Under the pieces are notes generated by a model. That model was not told the origin of the DNA. It did no database searches and saw nothing but the letters and a program-made list of their open reading frames with translations. 32,629 nt of DNA from the NCBI GenBank assembly GCA_001430745.1, contig KQ481993.1:1473244-1505872 (forward strand), written 5' to 3'. This document shows positions 20,462 to 29,605 of this stretch, in pieces. Numbering within the stretch: position 1 is the first letter of the stretch; each line of letters opens with the position of its first letter. The stretch is from Auxenochlorella pyrenoidosa (lineage: Eukaryota; Chlorophyta; Trebouxiophyceae; Chlorellales; Chlorellaceae). Both the position numbers and the translations under genes were made by a program.

Positions 20462-22793
20462 TCAGGCCGCGCCAGACTGCTCCAGCGCCTGTTGAATGTC
20501 GGCCACTGTGCGCCGGTAGTCATCTGTCTGGGCAAAGGCGGGGTGCCGCTCTCGCGCGGCCAGCAGGCACTCCATGGCGGCGCGGTGGTGCCCCAGCCGC
20601 AGCAGGGCCTCCACCTGCAGGGGCATGGAGGCAGGGGGCGGAGGAAAAAGCTTGAGCCAGTGCTGCTGCACCCGGTGCAGTTGTGTCCTCAACCTAGAGG
20701 GGTGGCGGGCATGCTGTGCACAAATGTGGCAGAGAAGAGGGGAGGGTATGGGACGGCCCTCAGGCTGGGCATGGCAGCATCAGTCGACAGCAGGCCGCAG
20801 GCAGCCCGCAGAGCCGCGGCGCAGGCGCAGCAGCAGCCCCTCTGCGCTTGGAGGAGGATGTGCTACCTTTTTCCCTTTATAAAGCCAGACCTGCAGGCAC
20901 GCAGCTCCCTCCTGGAGGCAGCCGCACCCCATCATCATGCAGCACCCACCTGCCGGATGGCAGCGGTCGTGAAGGTGGCGGGCGCGCACTGCGCCGCCGC
21001 GTTGGCGTCCACCAGGGCCCCCTCGGCATCCCCCATCTCGAGCTTCACACCGCTGCGGTTGGACAGCAGCAGGTGCCGCCCAGCTGGCGGCTGGCACAAA
21101 GGAGGGGGGGGCGGAGGCTCGATAGGAGTTGGAGGTAAGCGAGCGGGGGTGCAGCCCCGGCTGGCAGCCCCAGCAGCAGCGGCTCCCAGCGGCTCGCACA
21201 CAAGCCCCTGCCGTGGCATCTGTCTAGCAACAGGCCGTAGAGCCGAGGCAGCGAGAGGGCCAGGAAAGTCAGCGCACGTTCATGGTGCTTGCTCTTGGCT
21301 CTGGTCAACATCCATTCCACACCCGGTCCGTCTAGGCCAAGCACCGAGTTCAAGTGCGTCAGGCAAAAGACGGTCGGCATGTCTCCGCAGGCAGCCAACA
21401 GGAAGCCGCAGAGGAGTGCGTTCGCCGCGGCCTCTGTCAGCTGCATGCGGAGACATGCTGAGCGCCTTAGGCCTCACATACTTCATCTCAGAGCTTGGCC
21501 TAGGTGGATCGGTACGGAAGGAATGGGGAACACGAGGACTGGACGGCACTCAGCGGCTGCCCGGCAGGGCCTTGCTGCTGATTCCAGCAGCCGGTAAGTG
21601 TAAAGCTGTCGAGAAGTCGTGCACTCCCCAGGTGTGCTGAGCTCTGCAGTTTTTGCGCCTTCCTGCCACCGCAGGATTTGGGGACGACGGTGGGTGCTCG
21701 AGAGCAAGGCAAGACAGTAAAGCGGCTCGAAGCGCAGGTGGGCGAGGGCCCCCCAGGCCTGAGTGGCCAGGCTCGTGCCTGCCGCATGGCCAGCCCAACT
21801 TTCGGCGACGAAACCGGTGCCCTGGTGCCCGGCGCAGCTTTTGATGTTGGTTTGCTGCCCTCCCAAAAGCGACATGTGGGCAAACGAGGCCATCGGCAGC
21901 GGTAAGCAAGCAGGGCTCATGACAAGGATGCGAGTGGACAGCTGCCCGCTCAGCTGCACCTGCACTGCGCGCGCTGCTGAGCGGGCAGTCGCCTACTCGC
22001 ATCCTTGTCGTGCGCGCGCTGCTCCCCCTGCCAGCCTTGCACCATCGCCTCCTGAGCTTGCCCCCTTGCTTCATCATGCGCACCCGTGCCCCCACTGCTT
22101 CCCTGCGCTTGATACCAAGGATATCAACTTGATATCAGGTTCACCAGGAAGCCCAATCCCCATACCTGCAGGTCGAGAGCCTGCGTGTAGAGCTGCGCCG
22201 CGCGCGCCAGCTCGCCCCCCCGCGCCGCGACGTTCCCCGCCAGCCGCAACTCCGTGGCGCGCAGCAGGACCTCATCTACGGCCCCCTGGGCGCACACGTC
22301 GCGCAGCAGGTCTGCCATGCGGCGGGGGTTGGCCACGTGCCGAACCACAAGGGGGCAGGTGCCGTCCAGCGGGATGACGGCCACATTGGGGCCGGCGCTG
22401 CGGGGCGCAGGAGGGGGGGCGGTGGCGGCAGGGGACTGGGTTTGGGGGCACAGCCTCACAGCGAGGTCACGCCCATGCCAGCTCGACCCCGCCCCGGCCA
22501 GTGCGCTCAAAGCCCCACCCGCATTCGCCAAGGCAGCCGCAGGTCTGCACCTCCACCAGAGGCAGGTGCAGGTCCTGGGCAAACTTGGCAACCTGCGCGG
22601 TGAGCGGGGAGTGGCCGCACAGGCACGGCCTGCCGTGAGCCTGAGCGTGCATGTTGCTGGCTGCGCTGCCAAGCAACCTCCCTCGCCACCGCCCGACCCC
22701 AAAGCACACCTGTGGCGAGCCCTGCCGTTTGCACACTTTGCCGGTGCAGACGCGCAGCTGGAAGGGTGTAGCTGAAGCGACGGCCTGCACCAT
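20462..22793 (-). CDS. Thioredoxin-like [2Fe-2S] ferredoxin fused to TPRs
   Basis: Five exons: 22793-22710, 22592-22519, 22397-22166, 21090-20950 and 20614-20462, giving 227 residues from the ATG at 22793. The N-terminal part has the thioredoxin-like ferredoxin pattern: LRVCTGKVCKRQGS (Cys16, Cys21), then VEVQTCGCLGECGAGPNVAV (Cys46, Cys48, Cys52), which can hold a [2Fe-2S] cluster. The rest is TPR-like: ATELRLAGNVAARGGELARA, LYTQALDLQPPAGRHLLLSN, LEMGDAEGALVDANAAAQC and LLRLGHHRAAMECLLAARER. A redox or Fe-S role with protein-protein contacts is inferred; the substrate is unknown. The third intron (21091-22165) is 1,075 bp and holds two inverted repeats. The frame stays open about 180 nt upstream without any ATG, so the true start and any transit peptide are uncertain. 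It is transcribed divergently from the small basic protein gene. Confidence 0.82.
21309..21527. repeat. Long imperfect inverted repeat in intron 3 of the ferredoxin-TPR gene
   Basis: The left arm (21309-21390) pairs with the right arm (21446-21527). Perfect blocks are GCATGTCTCCGCA (21378-21390) with TGCGGAGACATGC (21446-21458), and CTAGGCCAAGC with GCTTGGCCTAG at 21494-21504, with equal spacing on each side. Hand alignment gives about three-quarters identity over the inner 60 bp, and weaker pairing continues inward across the centre. Confidence 0.75.
21918..22012. repeat. 40-bp hairpin in the same intron
   Basis: The arm 21918-21957 pairs with 21973-22012 around a 15-nt loop. 34 of 40 positions are complementary, and three of the six others can form G-U pairs. 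GACAAGGATGCGAGT and its complement are perfect. Confidence 0.8.
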
Positions 22794-23218
22794 CCTGCCG
22801 TGCTGGAGTTGGCGGGTGGCAGCAGCTGTGGCGGCGGCGGCGGCAGCCTGCTGCTCGCGAAAGGCCGGAGGCTGGGCCTCCCTCAGAGCCTGCCGGCTGC
22901 CACCTTGGGCTGGCGCTGCTCGAAGCACCCCCGGGCAAGGGGTTTGGAAGCCCGCTTGCTCGGAACCCTCCAAATAGGTTCGGAAGCTTGTCCGGCTCCT
23001 AGTAAGCCTTTATAAGAGAGACAGCGAAACGTTCTGACGGGCAGGCGTCGATAGATCCCGTCTGCCGCGCGATGCATCGCAACGCCACGTCCCCAGTGAG
23101 CCCCCGTTGCCTTCGTTTGACTGTCTTTCATTTCCAGACCTCCCCTGCTCAATCGCCCGCTTTCTACTGAGTCTTCCGATCAGTTAGCCGGCCAGGAAGC
23201 CGAAAGAGCAGCGACGCG
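22794..23218. other. Divergent promoter region (ferredoxin-TPR / basic protein)
   Basis: This 425-bp region separates two divergent start codons. It holds one TATA-like element at 23007-23016 and an in-frame, ATG-free extension of the ferredoxin-TPR frame up to about 22980. No other gene is seen. Confidence 0.5.
23007..23016 (-). promoter_or_regulatory. TATA-like element in the divergent promoter
   Basis: CTTATAAAGG on the minus strand lies about 215 nt upstream of the ferredoxin-TPR ATG. A start about 30 nt downstream would give a leader of about 190 nt. The plus strand reads CCTTTATAAG and could also serve the basic protein gene at 23219. Confidence 0.4.
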
Positions 23219-23811
23219 ATGGCCGGCCAGCAGCAGCGCAGAGCTCGGAAGAAGGCGCACAGCGGAGGCGATACTGCTTCGAAACAGCAGAGGGCAAAGC
23301 AGAAGCAGGCGAAGCAGAAGCAGCAGCAGAAGCAGCGGCAGAGCGGTGTCGTCGGCGGTGGCAGCAGCGGCCTGACTGCTCGGGTAGTGTCCCTGGCCCC
23401 GCCCACGCTGGCAGAGCGCTTTGCGCTGCTGGAGCAGCAGCGCATGCAGTCTCTCAAGCAGCAGAGGGGCACGCACGCGGCATCGCTCACGGTCAAGGAC
23501 GGTGGAGTGGCGAAGAAGCGGCGGCGCCCGAAGAAGCAGGTGGGTGCTCAAGCGCGCGGCAGGAGCATATGTGTGTGTGCCAGCTTAGAGCCCGATGTGC
23601 TGCACATGGTCTCGACGGCATATCTCACACATCCTCTGCGCCATGGGCATCCCACTCCCCGCAGCTAGCAGGCAAAGCAGAGGGGGCAGCAGCAGCACCG
23701 GCAGATGCAGCGGCCAAGCGTGGCGAGGGTGCAGCAGCAGCCAAGAAGCCGCGGAAGCGGGGGGGCGTGCGAGCGCGCAAGCAGAAGGAGAAGAAGATGG
23801 CCGCAGCGTGA
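23219..23811 (+). CDS. Small Lys/Arg/Gln-rich basic protein
   Basis: Two exons, 23219-23539 and 23665-23811, join in phase 0 over a GT-AG intron to give 155 residues. The N-terminus is a Gln/Lys-rich basic stretch with repeated KQKQ units. A short conserved-looking helix follows (APPTLAERFALLEQQRMQSL), then KKRRRPKKQ, an Ala-rich second exon and a basic end (KKPRKRGGVRARKQKEKK). Basic clusters of this type are typical nuclear or nucleolar targeting signals, so a nucleic-acid-linked role in the nucleus is an inference from composition. I do not recognise the family. TGTAA signals follow at 23910-23914 and 23918-23922. Confidence 0.75.
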
Positions 23812-23909
23812 TGGCTCAAGGAGGTGCCAGCCGTGTGCCCCATTATCATACCCGTGCCTTGCCCCCTGGGTGGCGCTGACCAGCGCTTGGGCTTGCTTTA
23901 ACAAATTCT

Positions 23910-23922
23910 TGTAACTTGTAAC
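23910..23922 (+). terminator. Paired TGTAA poly(A) signals
   Basis: TGTAACTTGTAA contains two TGTAA signals about 100 nt past the stop at 23811. Confidence 0.6.
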
Positions 23923-24008
23923 ACCTCTCTCATGCACCCGATCCTTCCTGCTCTCTGTTTCCATCTCTCCTTTTGCCCAACCACCATCCACTGGCTCACC
24001 CCCTTGTT

Positions 24009-24013
24009 TTACA
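24009..24013 (-). terminator. TGTAA poly(A) signal of the bestrophin gene
   Basis: TTACA on the plus strand is TGTAA on the minus strand, about 230 nt past the stop at 24239. Confidence 0.4.
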
Positions 24014-24238
24014 CTGCAACAAGGGGCACCTGGCAAATCACACGCACGTCAGATGATCAGAAGGGGCGACAAATAGGGGAGAAATCATTCAGCGCTGAGT
24101 GGGTAGGAATGGACATGATAATTTCAAAAGCGGCTTGCAAATGCCCCCGCGACTAGCTGTAACACACTCATGGCAAAGTGGCGACCACAGCACGGCGGCT
24201 GAGGCAGCAGCCATTTCCGCCTGCTTCGGGCTCAGGCC

Positions 24239-27200
24239 TCAGTCTCGCAGCCAGTTGGAGTAGCCGCTGCCTGATCCGCCGTTGCGCGGGGATACGAGCG
24301 GGCTGGCACCCTGCGCAAGCTCAACCTCCACCAGGCTGGCCTGCAGGGGCGGGGCATGGGGGTCGCAGCAGGCTTTTGGCTCAGAGTCGTTCCACCCAGC
24401 AGGCACGACTGCGGCAGGGCAAGCATCATACTGGCTGGCGCAGGCTCTCATGACCCTCTGCGTACTATCAAAGATACTGCATTCCTCGTGTGGCAGAGGG
24501 GAGGGCCGCGTGGCACCCCCAGCCCGGCCTCACCATACGGTTGAGCGTGCGAGGGCTGGCCTGCGGGCTGCCACCGCCGTGCCCGTCGTGCGCGCCGTCC
24601 ATGCTGCCGCGCCCGCTGCCCACCTCTATCACGGTGGCGCCCCCAAACTGCACGCGCCGGGGCTGCGCCGCAGCTGCCGCCTCGCCAGAGGAGGCTGTCA
24701 ACTGGATGAGGCTGCCAAGCGCGGCGCCGCTCCCGCTCTTCCCCACGGCTGCGGCGCCCTCGGCGCCCACAGCGCTGGCCCCCGTCATCTCCCCAAACTC
24801 GTCCACCGCGGCAATCTCCGCCGCCACGCCGCTGCCCGTGCGGCTGGCGGCGGCCACGGCGGCCGCCTCGCTGCCCGCCAGCGCCGCCAGGTCAGCGGCT
24901 GAGCTGGCCGCCAAGGCGGCGGCGGACACGCTGACCTGGCGCACCAGCCCCGCCACCTCAAAGTTGCGGGCCAGCAGCTCACGAGTGTTGCGCTCGATCG
25001 TCTGGCTGATGGACTCGAGCGGCAGGATGCTGCAGCCAGGAGGGCCAGGAAGGGCGGGCGGCTGGTGGGATCCCCTGCTGCAACCCTCAGGTGGCGCACA
25101 GAGCCACACTTGCCTATCGACCAGAGGCAGCAGCCCGAGCCGGCAAAGCAAGCAGTTGCTCACAATGCCCTGCTGCCCAGCGCCCCTCACCCAAAGGGCT
25201 CCTCGATCTGCACCCCGATCTCGTCGATGCCAAACATGAGGAAGGCAAAGATGCCGGACAGCAGCACCGAGAACCAGGAGTAGGCGGCCCACAGAGTGAA
25301 GGGCAGCAGGATGAGCCAGACCAGCCTGCGTGTTGGACAGCGGGGAGGGAGGAAGCTGCTGGTCGGACCCTGGCCACAGGCAGGCTCGTCTGAAGGGGCC
25401 GATGAGAGTGTAGGCAGCTGCTTGCACAGCCCTACGCAGTCAATGCGGGTTCTAATCCCCCACACCCTTCCGAAAGGATCTCACAGGAAACGGCTCGTGT
25501 GGCGGGTGTAGCTGCGGGCAGGCAGGCAGGCAGTGGGGCAGATGTCAAGAGGGTCAGGCAGATGTCATGTTCGACCCTGGCCTGGGCAGCCCTTGCAGCA
25601 CACACGGCCGCGTTGCCGGCGCGCTGCGGGGCCCCACCTGAGGGGGATGGGGGTGCGCAGGATGCGCTCCATGCTGCCCATGGCGTCCTCGAAGAAGGTC
25701 AGGTTGTCGTCCATGCGCATGCGGGCCAGCTCGTGCGGGCGCGCGGAGCGGATGGTCTCCGCCATGACCTGCAGAGCACCAGTCGGCAGTGAACTTGAGC
25801 CCTGCGTCGGCGGGTGTGGTGGGGGGCACATCTGCGCGGTGCGCATTGCGCAGGCAAGCTCATGAGGCGCCCATGATGGCGCGGTTGGGCAGACGCGCTG
25901 CGGCGCGCGCTGCCTGGCCTGCCCCGTTGTCGGGGCGCGCCCACCCACCTGCAGCACAAAGTTGGGGCGGTGCGCCGACGCCATCAGCGCCGACGCCTCC
26001 TGTGCCGTCAGGATGTGCTGCAGGCAGGGGGGGAGGGGCAAAGCAGCGCATGGGCTGCTATGGACCCGCATGCCCGGGCATCCGCTCTCAAGCATTCGCG
26101 CTTGACGAGCTGACCTGGACTGGATTCATTTTGCAAGAAAACCAGTCAATGAAAGGCAGCAGCATAGCGTGCTGACCATCTGTCTCCTGCCCACATGTCA
26201 CGCACAACCCCCGCTCACCATCACCTCCTTCTGCACGTCTGAGCTCTCGCGCAGATGGCACATGAGCACAAAGGGGAAGGCCATGGCCCAGCGGGCCAGC
26301 AGCTCCTTCAGGTGCACATCCTCCTCTCGGAAGAACACCAGGCACTGCCGGCAGCGGTGGCAGGGGAGGGGAGGGGTGGGCAGGCCGCCGGGCTTGAGGA
26401 GTGCAGGACTGCCCAGTGGCGCCGCGCCTGGTGAAGTCCCCGTTAGCTGTTGCTGTTGCCGGGCAACACGCCCCCCAAGCCCCCACTTCAACAAAAGGCT
26501 GGCCAGGCACAGCCCTGTGCCACATGAAGCCAGCATCAGCAATCCCTGCTGCGGGCCCATGCTGCTCCCTGCCCTGTAACAACCACGCGAGCACCTGCCG
26601 CACTATGTCGCGGGAGCGGTTGACGACGCCGCCCCACAGCTTGCGCGCCTCCCACCAGCGGTCGTAGGACGAGTTGGTGCGGAACACCTGGGGTTGACAG
26701 GGGGTCAAGCGGATGATCGGGGCCCCACGATGCTCCTCCCTCGGGCATGCAATGCACGCCTGTGTACGTGTGATACAGCTTGTGCTCCGCGCGCCTGTAT
26801 AGTGACACAGCCCCTGCTGTGCACCTCCCTCCCTCCCCTTCAGCAAGCACGGGCAGCCTCACCAGCAGCAGGGACAGCGCAAAGGCGGTCAGGTTGAAGC
26901 CCTGGCCCAGCGCCAGCGTGACGTGGGGCCAGTGCCCGGGCAGCGCGCCCCGCTGCGGGCACGGAGCAGCGGCAGGAGCAGGCATCGGGTGCCTGAGCGA
27001 CAGGGTTGCCACCGCACAGCCCCAGCATGGGCAGCCCCTCCCTCCATACTCTTTGTGGAGCCCAAGGCTGCCCGCGCTCGGCCGGATGCCCCGCCCCGCG
27101 CGCTCTTCATCAACCCCAAGTTGCCCACGAATGCACACACGTTGTAGCAACGGCAACTGATCCGGTAAAAGGGAACCGGCCAGCGTGTTACACACGTGCC

Positions 27201-27901
27201 CCGCCCTCCCCCTGCTCACGTTGACCAGCGTCTCGTACACCCCCACAAACAGCGCCAGCGCCATCACCGCCAGCACGGGGCCCAGCAGCTGGCGGAAGAC
27301 GCGGGAGGAGAACATGTGCGCCAGGTGCTTGGCGTAGCGGTAGCTGTTGCGGTGCTTGTTCCACCGCTCAAAGGTGAACACCTGGTCCACGGCCTGCGGG
27401 GCAGGGGTCAGGCTGAGGGGGTGGGCGTAGGCGTGGGCAGCGGCGAGGGAGGGCAGCATTGTGCGCAGTGGCTGTCAGTGTCTGACCCGTGGAGGGGCCA
27501 CCTAGGGCGGGCACACGCGGGAATTGTTGCGGCTATCCTGGTCCCCAAATGACTGCCCACAGCGCAGGCCGCATTGAGAGGAAAGCCTGCAGCCTGCCAG
27601 CACCCTCTGCCACACATGCCGACTGCTGCTCGCAGCAGGCATGCCCCAACAGCCGCCATCCTGGCAGCTTGCAGCTCGCCTTCTGGCGGTAGATGTCGTT
27701 CTCATCCTTGTCCTGCCCGTCGTTGTCCTCAAGGAAGCGCACGAATGGGTTGTGCGATAGGCTGTGGTGCAGCTTGGCGCGCGCCACCCCTGGCAGGCGA
27801 GCCAGGTTGGTCAGCGAGCCGCTGCGCTGGTGCACTGCTGCTCTGCCCCCAGGCAGAGCGCTGCGGTCGGGGTGGCTGTATGCGTCCTCGTTGTGCGGCA
27901 T
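24239..27901 (-). CDS. Bestrophin-family anion channel
   Basis: Eleven exons: 27901-27680, 27393-27220, 26952-26863, 26687-26595, 26344-26219, 26017-25949, 25768-25638, 25511-25485, 25325-25191, 25029-24534 and 24430-24239, giving 584 residues. The bestrophin/UPF0187 signatures are in order: FERWNKHRNSYRY, the first membrane helix (GPVLAVMALALFVGVYETLV), VFRTNSSYDRWWEARKLWG (163-181), AMAFPFVLMCHLR, RMDDNLTFFEDAMGSMERIL, PIPLSYTRHTSRFLLVWLIL, FAFLMFGIDEIGVQIEEPFG and ILPLESISQTIERNT. Plant and algal members conduct chloride or bicarbonate, some in thylakoids. I see no clear plastid transit peptide here, so the membrane is uncertain. After the channel core comes an Ala/Gly-rich extension of about 200 residues without known domain. 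The first donor (27679) is GC, and the 27-nt exon 8 encodes part of the conserved YTRHTSRF motif. Confidence 0.92.
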
Positions 27902-28396
27902 GGCTGCGCGCTGCTGATTGGCAGAAGGCTGGATGCAATAGCAGCGGCGGGTTGGACGCAGGCGGTCACTGCCCTCGGGATGTTCGCATGCGACGAAAGC
28001 CGGAAGGTCGAGCGCTCCACGGCTGACTGCTACCGCGTAAGAATGCCTTGAGACGCCAGCGGCGGGATGGTCAGCGCAATCCTGTAACCCCCAAACTGCG
28101 AAACTGGCGAGGCGTGAATGCAAGCCCGCTGGAGGCGCTGTTTAATGTCGGGCTAGTCTACCAAGGCGAGAAACGGTGCTGACGAGGGCTCGCACGCCCT
28201 AATGCAAAATAGAGACACCTCAGCACCCTCAGCAGTCGCCCACTTGTTGTGGCTCGCATTCTGCATTGTCAGTAAGCGGACCAGTCCTAGTCGACTACTG
28301 TGCACTTCGCTGATCGCCGGTTGCCTGTGCTGCAAAACCCTCCTGACTCGCCCGCCTCCCATCGCCCTTGCACACCCATCCACCGATCCTGGCAGC
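27902..28396. other. Divergent promoter region (bestrophin / PCC1)
   Basis: This 495-bp region separates two divergent start codons. The bestrophin frame stays open upstream of 27901 without an ATG, so the start at 27901 is the first available. No extra gene or clear TATA box is seen. Confidence 0.45.
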
Positions 28397-29114
28397 ATGT
28401 CATCTCAGCAGGAGGCCCTGCAACCGCCGGCAGTAGCGCGCATGCAGACAGACGGCATACAGCCTGGCATACAAGACCCCTTGAAGCCCTTCACCTTGTG
28501 AGTGCGCTCTGCATGGCTTCGATGTGCATATGCGAGCGCGACAGAGGTCTCCCCACCGTGACAGCAGCTGTGCCGCCCCCGCCACCGCCGCTGCCGCCAA
28601 GAGCGGCCTGCCGATACCGCCCTCTCGTTGTCCATTCCTGGGCCCATTCCTGCAGCACTGGCCGTGTGAATTATGCCACACCAGAGGAGGCTTCCATGGT
28701 CTGCAATGCACTAGCGGTGGACCCAGAGGTGCGTGGCAGGCTTGCCTGGCACAGACCCTTCTCACGACGGTGGAGCCGAGAGCTCGAGGCAGTGCAGCCC
28801 GTGCATCCCTTGCAGCTCCGGCGGTCACGCCCATGCCGCGCCCCTCTTCCTGTAACCGCCATCCTTCTGTTGTCCACTTGCTGCAGCTCCGGCCCGAGGC
28901 GGTGACGCGGGTGCTGGCGGTGGATGGGTCTGCACTGGTGCTTAACTTTGCGGCGGTGGACATGCGCACGCTGCGGGCCGCTGTGTGCACCTTCTGCGAC
29001 CTGCTAGGGCTGGCCAGTCGCACGCTGGAGGCCTTTGGTCCAGGGGCGGCGGCGGCGGGAGGCACGGCAGCAGCGCAGCAGGTGCCCGCTGCGGCGGCAG
29101 TGCCGGCGCAATGA
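28397..29114 (+). CDS. PCC1: KEOPS/EKC complex subunit Pcc1
   Basis: Three exons, 28397-28497, 28656-28728 and 28887-29114, give 133 residues with consistent phases. The Pcc1/LAGE3 domain covers about residues 30-112: FTGRVNYATPEEASMVCNAL, VDPELRPEAVTRVLAVDGS, ALVLNFAAVDMRTLRAAV and LLGLASRTLEAFG. The N-terminal 30 residues and the Ala-rich C-terminal 20 residues are extensions. Pcc1 is the small dimerising subunit of KEOPS, which makes N6-threonylcarbamoyl-adenosine (t6A) at position 37 of ANN-decoding tRNAs, together with the Kae1 and Bud32 subunits. The role is inferred from the family. No TGTAA was found directly downstream. Confidence 0.85.
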
Positions 29115-29605
29115 AATGCGGCGAATGGCTCGTGCTGCCGGCCGGCCCCGTGCGCTGTTCCCCTGTTATGCTGTGATACACTCATTGACTCTTGCGGCTT
29201 TCATTTGTTATGACTTTTTGTGTTCTACACTCTCCATCTGACATGGTTGACCGACCCGCTGCTGACCAATCACTGTGGGCTGACCCTATTTGCAACATGA
29301 GCTCGCGTGCTGATGGCATGCGATAAATAATGGCTTCAAACAGAGGAAGGGTTAGCAAGCAGGTTTGAACGTGTTTGCCTAAGGTCAGGGTGCATCGGAC
29401 AGGGCATGACAATGTCGGAGCAAGAGAAGGCATGAGGAATTACAGAGGGCGGTTGCCCCACTGTCAAGGGGATACAGAATGAGTGTACGATAGGGAAACA
29501 GGCTAATAGGCGATTACTGAGCAGCCTGAAAGCAACCCGTTGCGTGTGGCACTGCCAAGCTCGACTGTTTGTGCTGTGGGTCAGCTCGCAAGCCTTGCTG
29601 GCAGC
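29115..29605. other. Convergent 3' intergenic region
   Basis: This lies between PCC1 (+) and the lipase gene (-) and is relatively AT-rich. TTACA at 29440-29444 reads as TGTAA on the minus strand, 165 nt past the lipase stop. No gene is seen. Confidence 0.5.
29440..29444 (-). terminator. TGTAA poly(A) signal of the lipase gene
   Basis: TTACA on the plus strand is TGTAA on the minus strand, about 165 nt past the stop at 29606. Confidence 0.45.

Larger units (their letters stand above)
23812..24238. other. Convergent 3' intergenic region
   Basis: This lies between the basic protein gene (+) and the bestrophin gene (-). It holds TGTAA signals for both sides (23910-23922 plus; 24009-24013 read on minus) and another plus-strand TGTAA near 24157. 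No gene is seen. Confidence 0.5.

Noticed and set aside
20321..21640. Plus-strand open frame of about 440 codons
   Set aside because: It overlaps two confirmed exons of the ferredoxin-TPR gene on the other strand. Only the part over the inverted repeat is of interest, as a repeat arm.
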